Assembly: GCA_900766735.1 (NCBI GenBank) | Contig: CAAFWO010000047.1 | Coordinates: 1 to 48,947 of the forward strand | Origin: Clostridia bacterium | GTDB lineage: Bacteria > Bacillota > Clostridia > CAKSNL01 > HGM11501 | Direction of reading: 5' to 3' | DNA length: 48,947 bases | In this document: piece after piece, positions 25,571 through 32,831 of the stretch | How positions within the stretch are numbered: the first letter of the stretch is position 1 | Layout: each line of letters starts with the position of its first letter | Notes under the pieces: model-generated | The model's input: the letters and a program-made list of their open reading frames with translations, nothing else | What the model was told of the DNA's origin: nothing | Database searches by the model: none | Made by a program: the position numbers and the translations under genes

Positions 25571-25942
25571 CTACCCTGTGAAGATTTCCTCTGCGTTCTC
25601 CAGTTTTGACCAATCGAGGCATTGCCCGCGTCGATGACAGTACCCTTGGTATTCTCGCTCTATGCAGACATCGCACCTTGGACAGTCGGAGAATATGTTT
25701 TTATCTCGATAGATGCGTACTGCGGTTGCCGTTCTGGGTAGACGGTATGTAGGGGAGAGCAACAGATCAAGGATGATGTGGGCAAGAGTTGGTTTTGTTG
25801 GACACTCCATCCATTCCTCATCGTCAAAATCTAAATTATCCTCTTGTGGGTCAGCATCAATCGCATGCAGATAAGTGCTGATTTTCGAGGAAATAGTTTT
25901 AAGGATAGCAGATTTCTTGAGCAGTGTTTTCGTTATAATCAC
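25571..25942 (-). CDS. Small Cys-rich protein of unknown function
   Basis: The only leftward gene inside the cassette. The frame is open back to 26077, but the N-terminal part looks non-coding. GTG at 25942 (next to AGAGG) gives about 123 residues starting VIITKTLLKKSAILKTI; the start is uncertain. The C-terminal 40 residues hold a cluster CPRCDVCIEREYQGYC followed by CLDW, which could bind a metal. An acidic stretch (NLDFDDEEWMECP) lies in the middle. No family was recognised. It is divergent from the second HEPN-like gene, with structured element C between them. Confidence 0.4.
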   Translation of the reverse strand: MIITKTLLKKSAILKTISSKISTYLHAIDADPQEDNLDFDDEEWMECPTKPTLAHIILDLLLSPTYRLPRTATAVRIYRDKNIFSDCPRCDVCIEREYQGYCHRRGQCLDWSKLENAEEIFTG

Positions 25943-26054
25943 CTCTGCATTTAAGCATAGATGATTATTTGACTGCGGTGCTGTATATTTGCTTGCTACC
26001 CTTGAAAAACATCGGTTTTTAGTATAGTATAAGGCTGTGGAAAAGTTCTCACAG

Positions 26055-26125
26055 CTTTGCCGCTCGAAACTTTGCACACCTCTACGTGGTGGGCGGCAGG
26101 CAACACAGTGATGTGGCTAAGGTGC
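26055..26125 (+). repeat. Intergenic structured element C
   Basis: The outer helix GCCGCTC (26059-26065) pairs with GGGCGGC (26091-26097). The inner hairpin is ACC-TCTACGT-GGT (26078-26090). GGCAGGCAAC follows, as in B. The loop TCTACGT is invariant in A-C, while the first inner pair changes from G-C to A-T and the outer arms change on both sides. Lies between the leftward Cys-rich gene and the second HEPN-like gene. Confidence 0.6.
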
Positions 26126-26158
26126 AGGGATCAATGTGTGACAAGTAGGAGCAGTAAA

Positions 26159-27088
26159 ATGAGCAATACGATGTTTGACGCCACACACGATGCTGGGAAA
26201 GCCATTACCAGAACATTTGATATGGTGTGGCCACTTGTTGCAGGTCTGTGGAATATAAGGCAGGCATCAAAAGATTTTTTTGTGCAGAATCCGAATGCAA
26301 GTAATAAAGACGCAAAACGAGCGATTATAAGCGGGCTGAATGTTCGTGGATTGGATTTCCGTGGAATATTTGAAAAATATACGTGGGAAGATGAAGAAGA
26401 ATATATTTCTGAAATTCTTCTAATAAATGCAATAGCTATATTCGATACATGGGTTGATTCATTTGTGGATGTCACATTGCCATCGGCATCGGCCACAAAG
26501 AAGAAAAATCTAAAAGAAGCTATGAAAAAAGGGGACTTTGCCGACTATGAGGCAACGCTGGCGTTAGAACCCAATTCAGTGCTAAAGGCGCACTTTAGAG
26601 CAAGTAAACAAAGAAAAGATGCACAGATTGGGAATCTGTTAATTGCCTACAAGTACTACAAAGCATGCAGAAACTGCATTGCCCATGGGAATAGAATTTA
26701 TACGGATAAAGCAGAGAATTGTTACAATTCGATGGCAGTATTGACAGCTCAGGATTGTGGGATAAAGGAGCTTCCCAAACCCGATGTTACAGTCCAAGGA
26801 CAACCACTCAAATTGGTCTTTAGAGGAGTAGTTGGACTGTATGATGTTCTTCTGTGTATTGTCTATCATTATGATATAGTAGCATCAGATAAAACTTGTA
26901 TTGAGCTGGAGATCGCGAATAGATGGAGACAATTACAGGGTATCCCGCTTTGCAGGAATGTGAAAAAACGCAATAATTCGATTCGCAATTATTTCAAGAG
27001 TATTGATATGTGCCCGCCAATTCAGGCGATGACAGATGATGTATATGACTTTTTGAAAACGAACAATTTAGTAACACAAGGGCTCTGA
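26159..27088 (+). CDS. HEPN-domain protein (RiboL-PSP-HEPN-like)
   Basis: A 309-residue mainly helical protein. Near residue 180, YKYYKACRNCIAHGNRIY carries the R-N-x3-H-G form of the HEPN active-site motif. A long helix earlier (SEILLINAIAIFDTWVDSFVD) fits the other half of the bundle. HEPN domains of this type are mostly RNases in toxin-antitoxin, abortive infection and RNA-maintenance proteins. TAGGAG 10 nt upstream fixes ATG 26159 over an upstream ATG at 26057 that overlaps element C. It is isolated from glycan genes by function. No obvious antitoxin such as an MNT nucleotidyltransferase is adjacent. Confidence 0.55.
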   Translation: MSNTMFDATHDAGKAITRTFDMVWPLVAGLWNIRQASKDFFVQNPNASNKDAKRAIISGLNVRGLDFRGIFEKYTWEDEEEYISEILLINAIAIFDTWVDSFVDVTLPSASATKKKNLKEAMKKGDFADYEATLALEPNSVLKAHFRASKQRKDAQIGNLLIAYKYYKACRNCIAHGNRIYTDKAENCYNSMAVLTAQDCGIKELPKPDVTVQGQPLKLVFRGVVGLYDVLLCIVYHYDIVASDKTCIELEIANRWRQLQGIPLCRNVKKRNNSIRNYFKSIDMCPPIQAMTDDVYDFLKTNNLVTQGL

Positions 27089-27091
27089 CTG

Positions 27092-27120
27092 TTGCTATCC
27101 CATTCCTACAGTGCTATACT
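27092..27120 (+). promoter_or_regulatory. Sigma-A promoter for the 46-residue gene
   Basis: TTGCTA (27092-27097), a 17-bp spacer and TATACT (27115-27120), starting 4 bp after the HEPN gene. Transcription would begin about 35 nt before the small gene. Confidence 0.6.
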
Positions 27121-27160
27121 AACATCAAATCTTACATATTCTTTCGGAAGGTATCATCTT

Positions 27161-27301
27161 ATGCCCGGAACCAAAGGCAGCAAGAACCGTGTTACAGTAT
27201 CTACCGGCTTCGATGCTCAGATTGCAAAGTTGCAGAAAGACAAGGCGATGCTCGAAGAAGGTCTTTCCAAGACTGTCGCCCAGATCGAAAAGCTGAAATA
27301 A
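27161..27301 (+). CDS. Small coiled-coil protein, 46 residues
   Basis: Starts MPGTKGSKNRVTVSTGFDAQ and continues in a heptad-like Lys/Glu/Leu helix to the end. CGGAAGG lies 9 nt before the ATG, and a dedicated promoter is at 27092-27120, so expression is likely. Short basic-headed coiled-coil proteins of this kind are widespread in clostridia without a known function. Confidence 0.5.
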   Translation: MPGTKGSKNRVTVSTGFDAQIAKLQKDKAMLEEGLSKTVAQIEKLK

Positions 27302-27401
27302 AGTAATACGCCGTGTGGACGGAACTCCGAAGGTTCGCACGGTGTATTTGAAGTGCGATATATAGTTTGTGACAGGAATAAAAGAAATGGAGTGTACGAA
27401 A

Positions 27402-27785
27402 ATGAATTTATCAAAAATTCATCATATTGCAATTATTGTATCTGACTACGAAGCTGCAAAGAATTTCTATGTGAACAAACTGGGGTTTTCTGTCATCAGA
27501 GAAAACTATCGCCCGGAGCGCAAGGACTGGAAGCTGGATCTTCGTGTTAATGAACACACGGAGCTGGAAATTTTCGCTGAGGAGAATCCACCCAAGCGTG
27601 TGAACCGTCCGGAGGCCTGCGGTCTACGCCATCTTGCATTCTGCGTTGATAACGTGGAACAGACAGTGAATGAGCTGGCAGAGGCTGGAATTGAATGTGA
27701 GCCGATCCGTGTGGATAGTTATACCGGCAAAAAGATGACTTTCTTCCAAGATCCGGATGGTCTGCCGCTGGAGTTGCATGAATAA
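27402..27785 (+). CDS. VOC-family protein (YaeR/glyoxalase-like)
   Basis: A 127-residue single-module vicinal-oxygen-chelate protein with paired beta-alpha-beta3 units. KIHHIAIIVSDYEAAKNFYV begins the first unit; GLRHLAFCVDNVEQTVNEL and FFQDPDGLPLELHE form the second. Metal ligands expected for the family are present: His in HHIAI, Glu in TELEIF, His in RHLAF, Glu in LELHE. It resembles the YaeR (GloA2) subgroup, whose substrate is not settled. ATG 27402 is chosen because GGAG (27389-27392) is correctly spaced; earlier in-frame codons are not. Probably cargo unrelated to the glycan. Confidence 0.75.
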   Translation: MNLSKIHHIAIIVSDYEAAKNFYVNKLGFSVIRENYRPERKDWKLDLRVNEHTELEIFAEENPPKRVNRPEACGLRHLAFCVDNVEQTVNELAEAGIECEPIRVDSYTGKKMTFFQDPDGLPLELHE

Positions 27786-27883
27786 TCAAGGGCGAGAAAA
27801 TACCATATAAGGCCAGAAAGCCTGGCGGCGGTCGGAAAAAACGGAAGCCGGAGTACGGCGCAGGGAAAAAACTGAAGGAACAG

Positions 27884-28258
27884 TTGGATGCTGCTGTAGT
27901 GCTTTATAATTCAGAGATGTCATTGCAGGCCACCCCAGACGCCCTGTCCCTCAACCCTATCAAGGTTCGGAAACTGCTCATCACAGCCGGAGTCTACGAG
28001 TCGGACATGGCAAAACTTGTCCGGCAGACCTTCAATACCTTCAGAGAAACACAAAACTACTCCACTGCTGTCACCTCCACAATGGCCGCCTTGCGGCTGT
28101 CCCGTCCCTCTGTGACCTCCTATCTGCCGTATGAAAAAGACGTGTACTTCCCGGAAGAGGCTGAGGCGACGAATATCAGTGCGGGGGCAGAAAGACAGCG
28201 ACACTACCTAAAGCGATTCATTACTGTCGGTTTGGAGGAAAATTTGTATACATTTTGA
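27884..28258 (+). CDS. Helix-turn-helix protein of unknown function, possibly 5'-truncated
   Basis: The frame is open from just after the VOC stop (about 27782) but has no ATG there; only TTG 27884 is a conventional start. Upstream in-frame residues (ARKPGGGRKKRKPEY) look like a real basic N-terminus, so the original start may be lost. Two helix-turn-helix-like segments are seen: MSLQATPDALSLNPIKVRKL and AALRLSRPSVTSYLPY. These suggest DNA binding, as in proteins accompanying mobile elements. Nothing identifies a target. It borders the gmhA remnant and probably marks a decayed junction. Confidence 0.4.
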   Translation: MDAAVVLYNSEMSLQATPDALSLNPIKVRKLLITAGVYESDMAKLVRQTFNTFRETQNYSTAVTSTMAALRLSRPSVTSYLPYEKDVYFPEEAEATNISAGAERQRHYLKRFITVGLEENLYTF

Positions 28259-28315
28259 GGCTTCCATATTGGGCTTACAATAAAATGAAAACAAAAAATA
28301 ATATGGTGTTATTAT

Positions 28316-28446
28316 AGCCGCTATGCGAAAAAATGCGGATAATGCAGAACATGTCAATGGATATGGAAAAGCAGAAGATGGAGATGCATCTGCCCATTTA
28401 TCATTGCCTGTGTTTGATGCTGGAAGATAAGTTTTTTGGGAAATAA
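28316..28446 (+). pseudogene. gmhA: gmhA remnant
   Basis: Two pieces of gmhA survive in different frames. From 28353, VNGYGKAED matches the middle of GmhA (VNGYGKAGD). From 28387, HLPIYHCLCLMLEDKFF matches its C-terminus exactly up to the last residues. The sequence in between (about 60 codons in the intact gene at 21062) is deleted and the frame is shifted. Nucleotide similarity may begin near 28316. This is a relic of an earlier heptose cassette or of a partial duplication. Confidence 0.75.
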
Positions 28447-28478
28447 CTAATTACTGTTAAAGAGGTTGTTGCTTATAA

Positions 28479-29828
28479 ATGAGACCGTTCGGAAAGAAAA
28501 TCAACACTAAAACGCGAAATATAAAGTGGAAAACACTTTTGTGCGATACGACGGTGTATACTGCGGTTACCGCGGTATTGCTTACAGCGTACGGATCGTA
28601 TAAAGGGTGTGAAAAAGGCATATCGGGGCAGGTATGTCTTTTTGCGATATGCCTTTTTTTATCGCTGATGATTCGAATGGCATACGGTTTCTTTATGAAA
28701 GCACAAAACAAACATGAAAACATCAGTAAGACAGATTTTGAAGAAGAGCTCTTGGGCAGAAAGCCTTTGACGGTGTCAGACGGAAAAACGAAAAGATGCT
28801 ATGAAGGAAAGACGGTTTTGATAACCGGCGGCGGAGGCTCAATAGGGTCGGAACTTTGCAGGCAGCTTGCCGGAATGAACCCCTGCGAGGTAATCCTGTT
28901 AGATATATATGAAAACGGTGCGTATGATGTTCAGCAGGAACTTAAAATTGCAAACGGTTCAAATCCGGATATTCAGATAGAGATCTGCTCTGTAACGGAC
29001 AAGCCGGCGCTTTGCCGTGTGTTTGAACAGTACCGACCGCAGATAGTGATACATGCGGCGGCGCACAAGCATGTCCCGCTGATGGAGCATAACTGCGTAG
29101 AGGCTATCCGCAACAATGTTTTCGGGACGGAAAACATTATAGAGGCTTGCGAAAAATACAGCGTGGAGCGTTTTATTATGGTGTCGACCGATAAGGCTGT
29201 TAACCCGACGAATGTTATGGGTGCAACAAAAAGAATGTGTGAAATGCTTGTTCAGGGTGCCGCAACATGCGGACATGTTAAATACACCGCGGTAAGGTTC
29301 GGAAACGTATTGGAGAGTGCAGGGTCGGTCGTTCCCCTGTTTAAGCGCCAGATTGCGCAGGGAGGCCCTGTTACGGTCACGGATAAAAGAGTTACAAGAT
29401 ATTTTATGACCATACAGGAGGCGGCACAACTTGTTTTGCAAAGCGGTGCGATTTCTGATAACGGAGAGTTGTTCACACTGGATATGGGTCAGCCGGTAAA
29501 GATAATGGATTTGGCAGAAAATATGATCCGTCTTTCCGGGGCACAGGGAATAAAAATCGTGGAAACGGGTCTGCGCCCGGGCGAAAAGCTTTATGAGGAA
29601 CCGCTTGTAAGCCTTGAAAATTCCGACCGAACCGAAAACAACGCGATTTTTATAGAGCGTGATACGCCGCTTTCTCCGGAGGAGATCGGAAGAAGGCTTA
29701 GCGAGCTTAAAAGTGCCTGCGATACCGGAGACGACCTTATTGCAAAGGAGGCATTGCGAAAAGTTGTCCCCACATTCAGGCACCCGGAAGAGATAAACAT
29801 TGATGAAAGAAATTTAAAAAGCACATAA
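28479..29828 (+). CDS. FlaA1/CapD-type nucleotide-sugar 4,6-dehydratase, short N-terminus
   Basis: A 449-residue SDR enzyme. Two N-terminal hydrophobic segments (about 22-40 and 50-70) are followed by a Rossmann domain with VLITGGGGSIGSE (about 112-124), HKHVPLMEHN, and FIMVSTDKAVNPTNVMGATK, where the TDK and downstream Lys replace the usual YxxxK, as in UDP-GlcNAc 4,6-dehydratases. Full-length membrane FlaA1/CapD/EpsC homologs have about 600 residues with four membrane segments and an extra nucleotide-binding domain; this is shorter but looks intact. It would supply a 6-deoxy-4-keto amino sugar or its epimer. GAGG occurs upstream of the ATG. Composition is intermediate between cassette and flank. 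Confidence 0.8.
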   Translation: MRPFGKKINTKTRNIKWKTLLCDTTVYTAVTAVLLTAYGSYKGCEKGISGQVCLFAICLFLSLMIRMAYGFFMKAQNKHENISKTDFEEELLGRKPLTVSDGKTKRCYEGKTVLITGGGGSIGSELCRQLAGMNPCEVILLDIYENGAYDVQQELKIANGSNPDIQIEICSVTDKPALCRVFEQYRPQIVIHAAAHKHVPLMEHNCVEAIRNNVFGTENIIEACEKYSVERFIMVSTDKAVNPTNVMGATKRMCEMLVQGAATCGHVKYTAVRFGNVLESAGSVVPLFKRQIAQGGPVTVTDKRVTRYFMTIQEAAQLVLQSGAISDNGELFTLDMGQPVKIMDLAENMIRLSGAQGIKIVETGLRPGEKLYEEPLVSLENSDRTENNAIFIERDTPLSPEEIGRRLSELKSACDTGDDLIAKEALRKVVPTFRHPEEINIDERNLKST

Positions 29829-29860
29829 CGTTTTATATTGCAATATAAAACGTTATGTGC
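29821..29860. repeat. Perfect 40-bp palindrome at the locus boundary
   Basis: GCACATAACGTTTTATATTG is followed without a spacer by its exact reverse complement. The stop codon of the dehydratase gene lies inside the left arm. There is no T run on either side, so it is not a textbook terminator, although the RNA hairpin would be very stable. It marks the transition to GC-rich sequence. Confidence 0.8.
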
Positions 29861-29887
29861 TATTATATATTAAGATGTTTTTAGAGG

Positions 29888-31300
29888 GTGATTGCGATCG
29901 GGAACGGGAAAAGGCGCGTTTTATCGTGCGCGGTGCTGATAATATTCGTTTTGCTTTCTCTCTGGGCGCTTATTCCAAATAGGGGGAGCGACCCGGACGG
30001 AGGCTTTTCGTCGTCCGAGCTTATTAAAGAGGAGACCGGGGACGGGACGGTGATCACCTATTATGACGCTTCGGGAAAGCCGACCGTCGCCGTCGACAAG
30101 GGCTATGCCATCTTGAAAAAGACGAAAAACGCCATGGGAAAGACCGAGAAAGAGCTTTATTTTGACGGGGACGGAGAGGCAAAAAAGCGCGCCGGCGGTT
30201 ACTATGCCACGGCCTATTCCTACAGCGGAAACGAGACGCTCGTCACCTATCTTGACGAAGACGGAAAGCTGACCGAGACCACCTCCGGCTACGCCGCGAT
30301 CAAAAGAATCGCGGACGGGGAGGGCCGCACGGTCAACGAATTTTACCTTGATAAGGACTTAGAGCCGGCCGAGTGCTCGGGCGGCTATTACGGCATATAT
30401 AACGAATACGGCGCGGACAAAAAGGTCAGCTCTGTCACCTATCTGGGAGCTTCGGGTGAGCCCGTGCTTACCAGAAGCGGATATGCGAAAAAGGCCTATC
30501 TTCGGGGCGATGACGGAAACGTTAAAAGAGAGTATTATCTCGGCTTGTCGGGCGAGAAAATTATGGCCTCCGCCGGCCAGTTCGGCGAGGAATATATCCG
30601 CGACGAGAATAACAGAGTCCTGCGCGTGACATATCTTGACTCTAACTACAGCCCGGCGCCGGGGACGGCCGGCTACAGCGTGACGGAGCGCACATACCAC
30701 AAAGACGGGACGATCGACAGCGAGATGTATTTTGACCTTGAGGGAAACCCGGTGCGTCTTTCAAAGGGGCAGTACGGAATAAAGAGCGTTTCCGGCGTAC
30801 GCTATCTTTTAAATAAAGACGGAAAGATCATGCTTTCTGTCGACAATGTCTTAAACGCCTTCCCCTATACCGTGGCGCTCATCGGCGCGGCGATCAGCGT
30901 CGCCGTGCTGTTGCTCCCGAAAAAGCCGGCGGCGGTTTTAACGGGAGCATACGTCGTTTTCATTTTATATGAAACGATAATGTTTCGCGAAACGGCGTGG
31001 CTAAAGACGAATATGGAGCTCTTTTCATATGTCGGCACGTTCTTTAAAAACGCCTCCTCGAGGATCGGCGTCGTCGACAACGTGTGGCTTTTCGTGCCGT
31101 TCGGCGCAGGCGTGTGCCGGTTTTTCGGCGTGAAAAAGGCGATTTTGTTTTCATTTTTGTTCACCGTGGCGATCGAAAGCGCGCAGTACATCACCTCGCT
31201 CGGCACGGCGGAGCTTAACGACATTTTCGGGAACACATTGGGCGGCGTGATCGGCTCTCTTTCGGCCATAACGATAAAAATCAAGCGGAAATCCGCTTGA
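29888..31300 (+). CDS. VanZ-like membrane protein with extracellular YD-like repeats (copy 2)
   Basis: About 470 residues with the same plan as the protein at 21835. An N-terminal membrane helix (SCAVLIIFVLLSLWALI) is followed by about seven repeats (e.g. YFDGDGEAKKRAGGYYATAY, YLDEDGKLTETTSGYAAIKR). The C-terminal VanZ domain shows VDNVWLFVPFGAGVCRFF, AIESAQYITSLG and LNDIFGNTLGG. It uses GC-rich codons like the right flank, so it is probably the resident copy. The start is uncertain: GTG 29888 overlaps its own AGAGG, and a stop lies just upstream in frame. A terminator overlaps its 3' end. Confidence 0.6.
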   Translation: MIAIGNGKRRVLSCAVLIIFVLLSLWALIPNRGSDPDGGFSSSELIKEETGDGTVITYYDASGKPTVAVDKGYAILKKTKNAMGKTEKELYFDGDGEAKKRAGGYYATAYSYSGNETLVTYLDEDGKLTETTSGYAAIKRIADGEGRTVNEFYLDKDLEPAECSGGYYGIYNEYGADKKVSSVTYLGASGEPVLTRSGYAKKAYLRGDDGNVKREYYLGLSGEKIMASAGQFGEEYIRDENNRVLRVTYLDSNYSPAPGTAGYSVTERTYHKDGTIDSEMYFDLEGNPVRLSKGQYGIKSVSGVRYLLNKDGKIMLSVDNVLNAFPYTVALIGAAISVAVLLLPKKPAAVLTGAYVVFILYETIMFRETAWLKTNMELFSYVGTFFKNASSRIGVVDNVWLFVPFGAGVCRFFGVKKAILFSFLFTVAIESAQYITSLGTAELNDIFGNTLGGVIGSLSAITIKIKRKSA

Positions 31301-31312
31301 TTTTTATTATGC
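31281..31312 (+). terminator. Terminator of the VanZ-like copy 2 gene
   Basis: AAATCAAGCGG / CCGCTTGATTT with a short AAAT loop, followed by a T run. The stem includes the stop codon of the gene, and the -35 box of the next promoter lies in its right arm. Confidence 0.75.
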
Positions 31313-31325
31313 TGTGTGTTATACT
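31297..31325 (+). promoter_or_regulatory. Sigma-A-like promoter of the sigma-factor operon
   Basis: TTGATT (31297-31302), a 17-bp spacer and TATACT (31320-31325), 52 bp before the sigma-factor start. The -35 box overlaps the preceding terminator stem. No second, ECF-type promoter was recognised. Confidence 0.6.
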
Positions 31326-31377
31326 TAAAAAGTAGGCCGAACTTGGCACGAATACCTTTATGAAAGGCTGTTTTTCA

Positions 31378-31923
31378 ATGTATTCTCTTAAAGATGCGGA
31401 CGCGCTTTATCTTGAATATATCGGCGGAAAGAATGACGCGCTCTCGGCGCTTTTGGAGCTTTTCGGAGACAGGCTGACCGAGTATATCAGGGGCTACGTC
31501 AAAAATCCGCACGACGCGGAGGACCTGATGATCGACGCTTTTGCCTATCTCGCCGCGAAAAAACCGCACATTCACACGAGCTTTTCGGGCTACATGTATA
31601 AGTCGTGCCGCAGTCGGGCCATCTCGTTTTTGAGAAAGCACGCGCACACGGTGTTCATTTCCGACTCGTTCTCGCCGGAGGCGGCATATTATGACGACCC
31701 GGAGAAAGGCGAGATAAAACGGGTGCTCGGCGCTTGTATGGGCGCTTTGAGCGCACCTCAGCGCGAGGCGCTTTGCTTAGTCTATGCCGAGAATCTGAGC
31801 TATGCCGAGGCCGGCAAGGTCATGCACCGCACGGCAAAACAGATTGACAAGCTTTTGCAGACGGCGAAGAAAAACATTCGCCCGATGCTTGAAAAGGAGG
31901 GGATTTCCGGTGCGTTCAGATGA
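31378..31923 (+). CDS. ECF-like RNA polymerase sigma factor
   Basis: A 181-residue sigma-70-family protein. Region 2 includes LTEYIRGYVKNPHDAEDLMIDAFAYL (about 30-55). Region 4 includes LGACMGALSAPQREALCLVYAENLSYAEAGKVM, an HTH near the C-terminus. ATG 31378 is chosen because GAAAGG is 10 nt upstream; ATG 31360 has no ribosome site. The next gene starts 14 nt before this stop, and two more membrane-protein genes follow, one PrsW-like. This is the classic arrangement of a sigma factor with its membrane regulators. The stimulus and regulon are unknown. Confidence 0.8.
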   Translation: MYSLKDADALYLEYIGGKNDALSALLELFGDRLTEYIRGYVKNPHDAEDLMIDAFAYLAAKKPHIHTSFSGYMYKSCRSRAISFLRKHAHTVFISDSFSPEAAYYDDPEKGEIKRVLGACMGALSAPQREALCLVYAENLSYAEAGKVMHRTAKQIDKLLQTAKKNIRPMLEKEGISGAFR

Positions 31924-32239
31924 TGAAAGATTGAAAGCGGTGCTCACAAGAGCCGAAAAGATCCGCGAACGCGAAAAAAAGAAAAAGAGTGCCTGTGTTC
32001 TCGCAGCCGGAATTTTTTTGAGCACGGCCGTTTCCGCACTCATATGCTTATACGGCGAAACGCTGCGGCAGAAAGGCACGGCGCCCGGCGCGAGCGCGAG
32101 CGTTTTTGCGGACGGGGACGTTCCGGGCTATATCGTGACCGGGATCCTTGCGTTCATTTTCGGCGTTTCGTTCACGCTTTTATGCAGCAGAATCAAAAAA
32201 AGCGGGGAGGAGAAAAAAGATGGCGGAACTGGCAGATAA
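31910..32239 (+). CDS. Small two-helix membrane protein, possible anti-sigma factor
   Basis: A 109-residue protein with a charged N-terminus (RLKAVLTRAEKIREREKKKK), two membrane segments (about 29-48 and 77-98) joined by an extracytoplasmic loop, and a charged C-terminus. It starts with GTG 31910 (AGGAGG 9 nt upstream) inside the sigma-factor gene. Position and topology fit a membrane-anchored anti-sigma factor; no ZAS zinc motif is present. A homologous protein is encoded at 39975-40274 in front of the giant secreted protein. Confidence 0.55.
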   Translation: MRSDDERLKAVLTRAEKIREREKKKKSACVLAAGIFLSTAVSALICLYGETLRQKGTAPGASASVFADGDVPGYIVTGILAFIFGVSFTLLCSRIKKSGEEKKDGGTGR

Positions 32240-32831
32240 CGCGATCCAGCTTTTCATCACGTTTGTGCTTGCCGCGCTGTCGTTTTACTCGGCGGTCAGA
32301 AAAAGGAGCCGCGAGTGGGTACTTTTGACGCTGTTTTACGCAAGCTATGCCCTGGGGCTCTCCTACTGGCTTTTATACATAGTGCTTTATAAAACGACTC
32401 CGCAGGTCTTCTGTGTGTCGGAATTAAGCTGGACGGCGGCGTTCATTTTCCTGGCTATCAGGCTTTCGGGCGAGACGGGAAACGATCCGCGGTCGGCAAA
32501 ATATTTTGCACTCCCGGCCTTCTCGGCCGTGATGGCGGTCGTTTTCTCGCTCCGGGGGAGCTATTTTGAAAACGCGATCATGGGAGCGGCAATGGCGTTT
32601 TTGGGGTATTTTGCCATGAAGGGGCTCATATTAAAAAAGGACACGGCCGTTTCGCGTGCGGCGCTGTTCTTCTATGCGTCCGAATATCTTCTCTGGATAG
32701 CCTCGTGCTTCAGCCCGGGCGACAGGTTTTCCGAGCCCTATTATTTGATCGACACGTTTTTGCTTAACGCGTCTTTAATCGTGATCGCTGTTTCACAGTG
32801 GAAGGAGGAGGCGAAATGTCCTATTTCATAG
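32220..32831 (+). CDS. Polytopic membrane protein in the sigma operon
   Basis: A 203-residue protein with about six to seven predicted membrane helices (e.g. AIQLFITFVLAALSFYSAV, LLTLFYASYALGLSYWLLYI). GGGGAGGAG precedes ATG 32220, which lies inside the previous gene, so translation is coupled. No conserved catalytic motif was recognised. Its position between the possible anti-sigma and PrsW-like genes suggests a sensory or accessory part of the same module. Confidence 0.6.
   Translation: MAELADNAIQLFITFVLAALSFYSAVRKRSREWVLLTLFYASYALGLSYWLLYIVLYKTTPQVFCVSELSWTAAFIFLAIRLSGETGNDPRSAKYFALPAFSAVMAVVFSLRGSYFENAIMGAAMAFLGYFAMKGLILKKDTAVSRAALFFYASEYLLWIASCFSPGDRFSEPYYLIDTFLLNASLIVIAVSQWKEEAKCPIS

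Noticed and set aside
23282..26125. Integron attC sites as explanation for elements A-C
   Set aside because: No recognisable GTTRRRY/RYYYAAC core pairs and no integron integrase in the window; left as an open structured repeat.
27369..27401. Earlier start for the VOC protein
   Set aside because: GGAG at 27389-27392 is spaced for ATG 27402, and the family N-terminus begins there.
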